Assembly: GCA_024276705.1 (NCBI GenBank)
Contig: JAJRWS010000118.1
Location: 1-35,074, forward strand
Direction of reading: 5' to 3'
From: Planctomycetota bacterium
Lineage (GTDB): Bacteria > Planctomycetota > Planctomycetia > Pirellulales > Lacipirellulaceae
Length of the DNA: 35,074 nucleotides
Positions 1 through 6,252 of the stretch are shown here, piece after piece. The notes under the pieces were generated by a model. It was given only the letters and a program-made list of their open reading frames with translations, was not told where the DNA came from and did no database searches. The position numbers and the translations under genes were made by a program. How positions within the stretch are numbered: the first letter of the stretch is position 1; each line of letters opens with the position of its first letter.

Positions 1-1
1 C

Positions 2-115
2 CTGGATGGCCAGGCCGTTCCCAGCCCGGACCAAACCGGCAAAGCGATCGGCCTGTACGGAGTCTTCAATGAAAACGGCACCACCAACTTCTGGCGAACC
101 CGATTCCTGGAATAA
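2..115 (+). CDS. C-terminal tail of an unidentified protein (cut by window start)
   Basis: An open frame enters from the left edge and stops at a TAA at 113-115. The visible 37 residues include a GKAIGLYGVFNENGTTNFW stretch and end FLE. This is too little to assign a family. Codon use is ordinary and GC-rich, so it is probably the end of a real gene. The Gly/Asn-rich, aromatic tail would suit an exported beta-rich protein, but that is a guess. Confidence 0.4.
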   Translation: MDGQAVPSPDQTGKAIGLYGVFNENGTTNFWRTRFLE

Positions 116-161
116 CACGAAAACCGCTGGAAACCCTTTTCTTTGGCAACCTTGGGAACAG

Positions 162-221
162 ACGGCCGATTTAGGCCACAAACGGCCGATTGAAGGAATG
201 GACGGCCGATCCAGGCCATGG
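162..221. repeat. Three 20-bp direct repeats starting ACGGCCGAT
   Basis: ACGGCCGAT starts at 162, 182 and 202, exactly 20 bp apart. Units 1 and 3 also share an AGGCC at the same offset, while unit 2 has diverged there. The array lies between the partial gene ending at 115 and the remnant at 273. No function is visible; it could be a short decayed tandem repeat or a binding-site array. Confidence 0.5.
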
Positions 222-272
222 GCACCGGGCGTAACGATGCCAATCATACCAGAACCATTCCGTTCCGGTATT

Positions 273-489
273 TCAGGCCTGGCTGTTGCCCCGTGATCGG
301 AGACACTGCCGCAGGTCGGCACACAAACGGTTCAACTCATCAAGGTCAAGTTTTTCAAGTTCGGGATCAGCCATCGGCCCGTGCAGTCGCGGGCTCGAAT
401 ATCGAGGACGATCTGTTTGTTGCCGACAAATTCCTGGTAGTCGAACGAATTGCGGTATCTCCACCCATCAGGGTATAATTCTGATAGAT
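273..489 (-). pseudogene. Remnant of a PD-(D/E)XK nuclease-family transposase-like gene
   Basis: On the minus strand one frame (about 489 down to 332) reads NSFDYQEFVGNKQIVLDIRA and continues RDCTGRW. This fits the core of the PDDEXK/Rpn family, where a pattern like NPF...F..DK...LDI+A.D..GR carries the first catalytic Asp. A second frame (374 down to 273) reads MADPELEKLDLDELNRLCAD, which resembles the helical C-terminus of such proteins. The two pieces are in different frames and the catalytic middle is missing, so this looks like an internally deleted relic. The assignment rests on pattern recall, not alignment. The C-terminal piece alone could also be an unrelated short protein. Confidence 0.4.
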
Positions 490-518
490 AACAAACTATT
501 GCCAATGGAGGTCATGCC

Positions 519-746
519 ATGTTGCAATCTGTTGAAGGAATTTATCGAAACGGAATTGTCGAACTTCTTGAAGATGCACCCAACGATGCATCCGGGCGAG
601 TGATCATTACTTTCCTCGGCGCAAAGTCCATCAGCCTATCGGAACGCGACATCGACGAGCAACATGCAGCGTCTCTTCGGCATCGGTTGCAGACTTTCAG
701 CGAAGATTGGAATCGACCAGAAATGGATGTGTACGATGCAAGCTGA
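519..746 (+). CDS. Antitoxin-like small protein (first gene of a MazF-type TA pair)
   Basis: A 75-residue protein starting MLQSVEGIYRNGIVELLED, with a GRVIITFL strand, resembling the short beta-rich antitoxins of the AF2212/DUF104 type (GIYRNGKVEL...P..) often paired with PIN or MazF toxins. A good ribosome binding site (GGAGG at 506-510) sits 8 nt before the ATG. Its 3' end overlaps the toxin ATG at 736 by 11 nt, the usual translational coupling of such pairs. It would neutralise the toxin and probably repress its own promoter; neither is shown by the sequence. The frame is intact although the partner is broken. Confidence 0.7.
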   Translation: MLQSVEGIYRNGIVELLEDAPNDASGRVIITFLGAKSISLSERDIDEQHAASLRHRLQTFSEDWNRPEMDVYDAS

Positions 747-1075
747 TCGTGGAGACGTGGTACTTGTTCTCTTTCCTGATTCAAACCGCCAAGCGACGCC
801 CAGTACTCGTCGTCCAGGCGGACAATCTGCAAACCGGTTTGCATCAGGTGATCGTTGCAATGATCAGTAGCAATATGTCGCGTGCAAGCCACAATAGTCG
901 AGTTTCAATCAATTCGACTTCACACAATGGCCAGCAGATGGGACTTCGGACTAATTCGGTAATCATGACCGACAATCTGGCTACGATCCTCGAGAATGAA
1001 ATAGACCAGCTGATAGGGAAATGCCCAGTCATGAAAGAGGTGGGTAAAGCATTGCGGAATACACTTGCCCTGTAG
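736..1075 (+). pseudogene. MazF/PemK-type endoribonuclease toxin, frameshifted
   Basis: The gene begins at ATG 736 with MQADRGDVVLVLFPDSN, the MazF N-terminal RGDVV-strand signature. It then continues only in the next frame as AKRRPVLVVQADNLQTGLHQ, followed by VIVAMISSN, to a TAG at 1073-1075. Family members normally run FP.S(D/N)L.TAKRRP.LVVQ without a break. Here three codons (about L-Q-T) are missing apart from one base, so the gap is 8 nt, which fits a deletion between short direct repeats. In the original frame translation stops at 868-870, leaving a useless 44-residue peptide. The toxin (mRNA cleavage) is therefore probably inactive unless the ribosome or polymerase slips. A sequencing error is the alternative. 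Confidence 0.75.
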
Positions 1076-1086
1076 GAAAAAGGAGA

Positions 1087-1121
1087 AAAGGTGTCAGGTA
1101 CCGATTTGGCATTTTAGGCAG
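1087..1121 (+). repeat. Solo REP-like element related to the RAYT ends
   Basis: Directly after the toxin stop the sequence has GGTGTCAGGTACCGATTTGG and continues CATTTTAGGCAGG. It aligns through about 35 positions with the left end of the RAYT element at 3524-3560 (GGTGCCAGGAGCC...TGGCTGTTTAGGCA). It is probably a solo copy mobilised by that transposase family. Confidence 0.5.
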
Positions 1122-1170
1122 GACGGCAACCGGGGTGATAACAACGACCGAAGAAAACCGCCGCGCCATT

Positions 1171-1605
1171 CTACTTAGCCTTTGCAACTTCCAGGAGCCA
1201 TTGATGGTCATTCATGGCTTTCTCGCATGGAGAGTGGTTTGATGGGGCTTGCCCATCGGCCAGAGCCGCCACGGCGTCGGAGCGTGCCGGTTCGGCGGCC
1301 AGCGCAGCGAGGCTTGGCAGTTCGCTCGACACGCGTGTTACGATCCCCCGCACGAGCGTGATTTCCAACGGCGCCTGAACAAACCATTCGTGCCGATCGC
1401 TCAGGTGGCCACGAATTGCACGGGCCGAATCAGGCCCGGGCATCGGCCCGTAAGGAGGCACTTCAATCAGGGCAATACGCGCCAAACCGGGTTCCAGTCG
1501 ACTGGCAAGCTGCTTATATTTCGGCAACGCCTCCTGGCACTTGGGACAATCGTGGTGCAACAAGACCATGGTCCACCAGCAGGCAGAGCATCGTGGTCCA
1601 CAGGG
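1171..1605 (-). pseudogene. Thioredoxin-like protein, probably 5'-truncated
   Basis: The frame reads MVLLHHDCPKCQEALPKYKQ, then an IALIEVPPYGP strand, about 132 residues from the ATG at 1569 to the stop at 1171. The HHDCPKC segment is a CxxC redox motif in the position of the thioredoxin-fold active site, and planctomycete thioredoxin-like domains with DCPKCQEALP followed by EVPPYG are known to me. Upstream of the motif the frame turns into low-quality sequence around a REP-like hairpin (1605-1638). No start codon or ribosome site with a normal N-terminal strand is visible. I read it as the C-terminal part of a larger gene disrupted at its 5' side; an intact short protein starting at 1569 is less likely. 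Confidence 0.5.
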
Positions 1606-1638
1606 GTCTGGCCCCCGGAATCCTTCCGGGGACAGACC
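1605..1638. repeat. REP-like hairpin
   Basis: GGTCTGGCCCCCGGAA, a 3-nt TCC loop, then TTCCGGGGACAGACC form an inverted repeat that pairs almost completely, with a one-base length difference between arms. It lies at the 5' edge of the thioredoxin-like remnant and looks like a solo REP/BIME-type insertion. It differs in sequence from the RAYT ends at 3524 and 4349. Confidence 0.6.
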
Positions 1639-1639
1639 G

Positions 1640-2007
1640 CGTCGCACGGTATGGTTTGGATGCGACGTCACCTGTGTGGGGAGTAAGCCGGAGCAAGGAC
1701 AATACTCCCAAGTCGAGCAGAAAAGTCCACCAAGGGTTCACTGGAGGGGATTCCTCCACTTACGCAACAACCCATTCCAATTCACCAGGCCCATGGGGAA
1801 ACCACGTTACCCCGTCCGGATGCTGGATACAAATATTTTTTTCTTGACACCCCGCCGGACCATGCTTTTTTCGCCCGAAATACACGCCCCAATAGAAAAC
1901 ACACATTCATTCCCGCCGTAGCCGGAATTCGCAAGAATTCGGACTTTCGTGAAAGCATTCGAATTTCATGCAAGGCCGTGCCACGCATTCTCGGCCTCTC
2001 CACCAAG
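1640..2007. other. Stretch without a recognisable gene
   Basis: Short open frames on both strands show no family resemblance. A small hairpin with 6-bp arms (GAATTC-GCAA-GAATTC) lies near 1925-1940. The interval is AT-richer than the flanking genes, especially near 1845-1920, and is probably decayed sequence upstream of the thioredoxin-like remnant. Confidence 0.4.
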
Positions 2008-2078
2008 GTTTAACGAAACGGTCTGTCAAAGTTTTTTTCGGAAAGCTCAAATTTTCATGACAGACGCTTTCGTTAAAC
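2008..2078. repeat. Long inverted repeat (21-nt arms, 29-nt spacer)
   Basis: The left arm (2008-2028) begins GTTTAACGAAA and ends GTCTGTCA. The right arm (2058-2078) begins TGACAGAC and ends TTTCGTTAAAC. Arms match at 19 of 21 positions; the mismatches are the central CG/GC pair. The T-rich spacer contains a run of seven T. No transposase lies between the arms. It could be a transcription terminator-like cruciform, fused transposon ends, or a recombinase or replication site. Confidence 0.7.
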
Positions 2079-2564
2079 ATTTATGGACGCGGAAAAGGGC
2101 CGGCCCCCCTCTCTGAAGAGTGGTGTCATGAATTCCAATCAGAAGCCCGATTTCCCTAAGTCGTTTCTGTGTTAGACTTTAGAGAAAGTCGAAAAGGCCG
2201 CTTGTACCCAGGCTTATCTGGCGCAATTGTCGCCGATTTTCATCTGCTGACTACGATTGGCACTTTGGCGCGACCTGAGCAGCCATTTTGCGTACAGCTC
2301 CACTGACGAAAAACATTGCCATCGGTTTAAGGCTGCTAAAGCAGGTTTATTATTTTCTCGTTAGAATAGAACATGCGGCCACGTAGGTAGGCCCCTTAGC
2401 TGATTTCTAACATAAACACAGTAGTTCCAAGAATGGCCGATGAAGCCGACCTGGGCAATGTGCTAGCTGCTAATAGCGTTGGTTTCCGGGCGGCTTATCG
2501 CCCTGCTCCACGTAAGGCAACGTGACAATTGGGAAGTACTGAAACAAATTCTGGAGAAACTGCC
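2079..2564. other. Intergenic stretch upstream of the ParE-type pair
   Basis: No open frame of credible composition is seen on either strand. The sequence is AT-richer than the core genes and presumably contains the promoter of the toxin-antitoxin operon starting at 2565. No clear operator could be picked out. Confidence 0.4.
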
Positions 2565-2807
2565 ATGCCTCAACTTGAAAAGGATATTGAGGACTTCACC
2601 TGCTTTGCAAAGAAGCAACTGTCGAAGGGTGCCGCATTTTCGATAGATGAACTCTATGATCGCTGGCGGGAAGGCCATCCCGCTGCCGAGGATGCGCTCG
2701 CCGTGCAGGCCTCGCTCCGTGATATGGACAGTGGAGAGATCGGTAGACCTTTCGATGAGTTTGCCTCTGACTTTGCCAGACAGAACAAACTCACGGACGA
2801 TCGATGA
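2565..2807 (+). CDS. Antitoxin of a ParE/RelE-type TA pair
   Basis: An 80-residue protein starting MPQLEKDIEDFTCFAKKQLS, followed by IDELYDRWREGHPAAEDALA. It is acidic and helical and resembles addiction-module proteins that precede planctomycete ParE toxins, with an LYDRW helix. I chose ATG 2565 over an in-frame TTG at 2529 because GGAG at 2552-2555 is correctly spaced. The stop overlaps the toxin start as ATGA at 2804-2807, so the two genes are coupled. No clear ribbon-helix-helix or HTH domain is recognisable. Confidence 0.7.
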   Translation: MPQLEKDIEDFTCFAKKQLSKGAAFSIDELYDRWREGHPAAEDALAVQASLRDMDSGEIGRPFDEFASDFARQNKLTDDR

Positions 2808-3133
2808 GATTCAGCCTGCGAATTCTCCCTCGCGCTGAGAACGACGCGCAACATATCTTTGACTACATTGCAAACCGCTCTCCTGAAGGAGCCTTGCGTT
2901 GGTGGGATGCCTTACAGCAAGCGGCATGGAAAATAACCGAGAATCCTCAGGGCTACGGCTACGCACCCGAGAATAGCCTTTCTCATTTTGACCTTCGGCA
3001 ATTTCTCTTCAAAACTCGACGTGGAAGAACTTATCGAGGAGTCTTTGCAATCGTTAATGACCAGATCCGCATCCTTCGGATCCGCGGGCCAGGTCAAGCC
3101 CCTTTGGATGAAGATGAAATGCCTCTCGAATAG
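2804..3133 (+). CDS. ParE/RelE-superfamily toxin
   Basis: A 109-residue protein with the ParE/RelE layout: an N-terminal strand (RFSLRILPRAENDAQHIFDY), a two-helix hairpin, an ENPQGYGYAPEN loop, then a C-terminal sheet (LRQFLFKTRRGRTYRGVFAI, IRILRIRGPGQAPL). Length is typical. ParE members poison DNA gyrase and RelE members cut mRNA at the ribosome; the sequence alone does not decide which. The ILRIRGPGQ.PL ending is common in planctomycete members. It is intact, overlaps the antitoxin by 4 nt and appears functional, unlike the pair at 519-1075. Confidence 0.8.
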   Translation: MRFSLRILPRAENDAQHIFDYIANRSPEGALRWWDALQQAAWKITENPQGYGYAPENSLSHFDLRQFLFKTRRGRTYRGVFAIVNDQIRILRIRGPGQAPLDEDEMPLE

Positions 3134-3165
3134 GCTTACCCGTAATCAGAAAACAGTGGGATGCG

Positions 3166-3429
3166 ATGAATTGTCAATTGGTGGTAACACCCTCTGCCCG
3201 CTTGGCAGTACATGAGACACAAAGCAGATCACCGAGTGCATCGGCAGAATACGCTGGTCTTGCCAAGGTAATTCGCCACTTTGCGAATTCGATCCCGGAA
3301 GGGATTTTTCATTTAGCATGCACACGATTCGAGTCTTCGTTGCCACCGGATTTTGCATATTGGCAAGATTTCTCTCAAGCGTATCTGACCGTACTATCAA
3401 GAAATCCGCGGCCAAGAAGCGGGCAGTAA
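3166..3429 (+). pseudogene. Possible N-terminal-region fragment of a large ATPase/helicase-like gene
   Basis: The frame contains SIPEGIFHLACTRFESSLPP followed by DFAYWQDFSQAYLTVLSRNP. The LPP..AYW.DF...YLT.L pattern recalls the N-terminal region of some planctomycete SNF2-like helicases, but the match is from memory and weak. The frame ends after about 87 residues with no continuation in other frames, so it would be a truncated relic. It may also be non-coding. The following 3430-3520 is K/R-codon-rich sequence with GGGGACAG motifs like those around RAYT elements. Confidence 0.25.
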
Positions 3430-3523
3430 AGAACCGGCGAAAAAAGGGGACAGAAAAGGAGACGCAGCCAATAGTGTTCGGCACGGTGTGTGCTGCCAGC
3501 AATGAGAAGGCCCACGTGGATCG

Positions 3524-3560
3524 AAAAAGGTGCCAGGAGCCTTAATGGCTGTTTAGGCAA
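3524..3560 (+). repeat. Left REP-like end of the RAYT element
   Basis: AAAAAGGTGCCAGGAGCC continues to TGGCTGTTTAGGCAA. It is the imperfect inverted counterpart of 4313-4349, matching at roughly 30 of 37 positions. Together they bracket the transposase gene. Confidence 0.7.
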
Positions 3561-3651
3561 GATCGAATGGGGTACATATGGACACCATATGATTGGCATG
3601 CTAAGGTGGGATCAGGTTACTTCACTCCCTCCCTCACAAAGGGCTTCGAAA

Positions 3652-4332
3652 ATGCCCAGACCACCACGCGCTGATTTCGCCGGAGATACTTATCACGCAC
3701 TGAACCGAGGGAACTCCCGGCGGGAGATCTTCAACAAAGAGGCTGACTACAGGGCATTTGAACTGGTAGTTGCCGAAGGCTTGGAGAAATTTCCCGTTAG
3801 CCTGTTCTCTTACGAGTGGATGCCAAACCACTGGCACATGGTCCTTTCACCGCGAGAAGACGGCGCAATGTCCCTTCTTCTCTATTGGATAACAATGACC
3901 TACGCACAACGTTATCACGCTCACTACCACACCGTAGGCAATGGCCATCTGTTCCAAGGTAGGTTCAAAAGTTTTCCGATCCAGGACGATGACCATTTTT
4001 TCGTGGTTTGTCGATACGTCGAGCGCAACGCCTTGACTGCTGGACTGGTTGAACAAGCGGAGCGATGGCGTTGGGGCAGTTTGTGGAATTGGTATGGAGA
4101 GCAATCGATAATCCAACTTACCCCCTGGCCAATACCGAGACCATCAGGTTGGATTGAACGAGTCAATCAAGCGATCGGTGATAAGGAAGTAAATAAATTG
4201 CGGCAATGCGTTCGACGCGGCAGTCCCTTCGGAGACGAGCAATGGACTAAAACGACAGCCAAACGGCTGAACCTCGAATCGACTCTACGGCCTCTCGGTC
4301 GCCCTCGCAAGTTTACCCAAACAGCCAAATAG
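3652..4332 (+). CDS. REP-associated tyrosine transposase (RAYT, IS200/IS605 Y1 superfamily)
   Basis: A 226-residue protein from ATG 3652 (MPRPPRADFAGDTYHALNRG). Diagnostic blocks are YHALNRGN near the N-terminus, then YEWMPNHWHMVLSP with the HxH metal-binding pair (HWH), then GHLFQGRFKSFPI, then CRYVERNALTAGLV. The catalytic Tyr of this family usually lies in the CRYVERN region. An upstream in-frame extension to 3490 is rejected because it runs through the left REP-like end. The stop lies inside the right end (4313-4349). Such proteins bind and cut single-stranded REP DNA; they are usually single-copy domesticated relatives of IS200 rather than active insertion sequences. It appears intact. 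Confidence 0.9.
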   Translation: MPRPPRADFAGDTYHALNRGNSRREIFNKEADYRAFELVVAEGLEKFPVSLFSYEWMPNHWHMVLSPREDGAMSLLLYWITMTYAQRYHAHYHTVGNGHLFQGRFKSFPIQDDDHFFVVCRYVERNALTAGLVEQAERWRWGSLWNWYGEQSIIQLTPWPIPRPSGWIERVNQAIGDKEVNKLRQCVRRGSPFGDEQWTKTTAKRLNLESTLRPLGRPRKFTQTAK

Positions 4333-4349
4333 GCTCCTGACCCCTTTTT
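4313..4349 (-). repeat. Right REP-like end of the RAYT element
   Basis: TTACCCAAACAGCCAAATAG leads to GGCTCCTGACCCCTTTTT, the inverted copy of 3524-3560. It overlaps the last 20 bases of the transposase gene. The poly-T tract that follows (4345-4372) may also act as a weak terminator for the transposase. Confidence 0.7.
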
Positions 4350-4371
4350 TCCCTTTTTTCCCCCCCTTTTT

Positions 4372-6249
4372 TCACGACAGATCGATGCGGAAGCTGACCA
4401 CTTCGTCGGTTGGCTTGCTTTGTACGCGGTAGTGGCTTTTCTGGAAGACTCGCTGCATGGCGCGATTCTCGCGCAGCACCTCCGCCGTGAAGCCACTGAT
4501 GCCGTTGCGTTTGGCGATGGTGGCCAGATGCCGCAGCAGGAAACTGCCAATGCCCCGATTCTGCCATTCGTCACGCACCACGAAGGCAACCTCGGCCAGG
4601 TTGGTGCTCTCATCGAGATAGTAACGGCCGACGGCGACCATCTCTTCTCCTTGCGCGGCCGGCAGAGTGGCCACGATCGCGACGTCGCTGCGATGGTTGA
4701 TAAAAACGAAGTTATGGATTTCCTTCCGTGGTAGATGTTTCAGGTGCGACATGAAACGGTAGTAGATCGTTTCCTGGGAAAGGGCGTAAAAGAGCTCTTT
4801 CATCGCCGGCTCGTCGGTCGGATGGATGGGACGCAGATTCAACTGAGTACCGTCCTGCATCACGTAGGAGGTGCGGAACTCGGCCGGCCCGATGACCAGC
4901 TTGCCCTCGACCGCGGCCAGGTCAGCCCGCAGGTACTTCGCTTCGATGGCATCTTTGAGAAGCTGGCCGCGGAAATCGGGATGGGCGACCGAGATCAGGG
5001 CAATCGCCCGGTCCTGGACACTCTTGCCATGCAGGTAAGCGACCCCATATTCGGTCACCACATAGTGCACATCGCCTCGTGTCGTGACCACTCCGGCACC
5101 CGGACTGAGCCGCGTCACGATACGGGAAATAGTGCCTTTCTTCGCGGTGGCCGGCAGGGCGATGATCGCCTTACCGCCATGCGAGCGGGCAGCACCCCGA
5201 TTGAAATCAACCTGGCCGCCGATCCCTGAGTAAAACTTGGTGCCGAGCGAATCGGCGCAGACCTGGCCGGTGAGATCGATTTCCAAGGCCACGTTGATCG
5301 CCACCTGCTTGTGCTGCTGGGCGATGACGAAAAGATCGTTGACGTACTCGGTCGGATGAAAGGCAAAAGTCGGATTGTTGTCGATGTAATCATACAACTT
5401 GCGCGTGCCGATGCAGAAACTGGCCACCACTTTGCGCCGATCGACCGTCTTGCGCTCCCCCGTGATCACACCCGATTGAATCAAAGGAATGATCGCATCG
5501 GTCAGCATTTCGGTATGAATCCCCAGGTCTTTCTTGTGCATGAGGAATTCAATTACCGATTGAGGGATTTCACCGATCCCAAGCTCTACGGTCGACTCGT
5601 CTTCGACCAGCGCGGCGACGTATTGGCCGATTTTCGTGACATCTTCAGCCGGTACCAGCGGTTCAATTTCGATGAGCGCTGTCTCGACGGGGACCACATG
5701 GTCGATGTCGTAGATACTGATCAGGCTGTCCCCGTGGGTGCGTGGCATGTTCGGATTCACTTCGGCGATCACCACGCGGGCATTCTCGGCCGCGCTTTTG
5801 ACGATATCGACCGAAATGCCGAAACTGCAGTAGCCTTGGGCGTCGGGGGGGGAGACCTGAATCAGCGCCACGTCGAGTGGCAACTGGCCCGATTCAAAAA
5901 GTTTAGGGATATCCGACAGAAAAATGGGCGTGTAGTCGCCCAGCCCCTCCTGAATCGTCTCACGGACGTTGCTCGATATAAAGAAGCTGTTGACCCGGAA
6001 GCTCTCCACCAGATCACGACTGGCATACGGCGCATCGCCCAGCGTCAACAGATGAACGATTTCCGTGTCGACCAGATCACGACTGCGTGCCGTCAGGGCG
6101 CGGACGAGCGTTTGCGGCTGGGCGCAACCCGTGCCAACGAAAACTCGATGTCCGGGGCGGATTTGCAAAACGGCGACTGCCGCCGTCACAATCTGGTCCG
6201 CGTAAGTCTCCTGCCAGTTTTCGTCCCACGTGGGGGATGTATTGCTCAT
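4372..6249 (-). CDS. Acetyl-CoA hydrolase/CoA-transferase fused to a C-terminal GNAT acetyltransferase
   Basis: A 625-residue bifunctional-looking protein. Residues about 1-450 form a complete acetyl-CoA hydrolase/4-hydroxybutyrate CoA-transferase module, with VSPPDAQGYCSFGIS, VELGIGEIPQSVIEFL, IGGQVDFNRGAARSHGGKA and VVTEYGVAYLHGKSVQDRA. These enzymes move CoA between acetate and other acyl groups through a glutamyl-CoA intermediate. Residues 470-625 are a GNAT domain with the acetyl-CoA loop QNRGIG at 563-568 and the usual EV..EN..M...F end. The ATG at 6247-6249 is 3 bp after the stop of the acyl-CoA synthetase gene, so the two are co-transcribed. GNAT domains fused to acyl-CoA enzymes commonly acetylate lysines of acyl-CoA synthetases; a self-regulatory or synthetase-regulatory role is inferred. 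Cytoplasmic. Confidence 0.9.
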   Translation of the reverse strand: MSNTSPTWDENWQETYADQIVTAAVAVLQIRPGHRVFVGTGCAQPQTLVRALTARSRDLVDTEIVHLLTLGDAPYASRDLVESFRVNSFFISSNVRETIQEGLGDYTPIFLSDIPKLFESGQLPLDVALIQVSPPDAQGYCSFGISVDIVKSAAENARVVIAEVNPNMPRTHGDSLISIYDIDHVVPVETALIEIEPLVPAEDVTKIGQYVAALVEDESTVELGIGEIPQSVIEFLMHKKDLGIHTEMLTDAIIPLIQSGVITGERKTVDRRKVVASFCIGTRKLYDYIDNNPTFAFHPTEYVNDLFVIAQQHKQVAINVALEIDLTGQVCADSLGTKFYSGIGGQVDFNRGAARSHGGKAIIALPATAKKGTISRIVTRLSPGAGVVTTRGDVHYVVTEYGVAYLHGKSVQDRAIALISVAHPDFRGQLLKDAIEAKYLRADLAAVEGKLVIGPAEFRTSYVMQDGTQLNLRPIHPTDEPAMKELFYALSQETIYYRFMSHLKHLPRKEIHNFVFINHRSDVAIVATLPAAQGEEMVAVGRYYLDESTNLAEVAFVVRDEWQNRGIGSFLLRHLATIAKRNGISGFTAEVLRENRAMQRVFQKSHYRVQSKPTDEVVSFRIDLS

Positions 6250-6252
6250 GAT

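Noticed and set aside
736-1075. Programmed ribosomal frameshift in the MazF-type gene
   Set aside because: No slippery heptamer or downstream structure is seen at 780-792, and the missing consensus residues favour a deletion.
3490-3651. Longer N-terminus for the RAYT protein
   Set aside because: The extension translates the left REP-like end and lacks a ribosome site. The conserved family N-terminus begins at 3652.
1-4350. A new defence island
   Set aside because: It contains two toxin-antitoxin loci, a RAYT and relics, but no further defence gene. This is ordinary accessory decay and not a recognisable new system.
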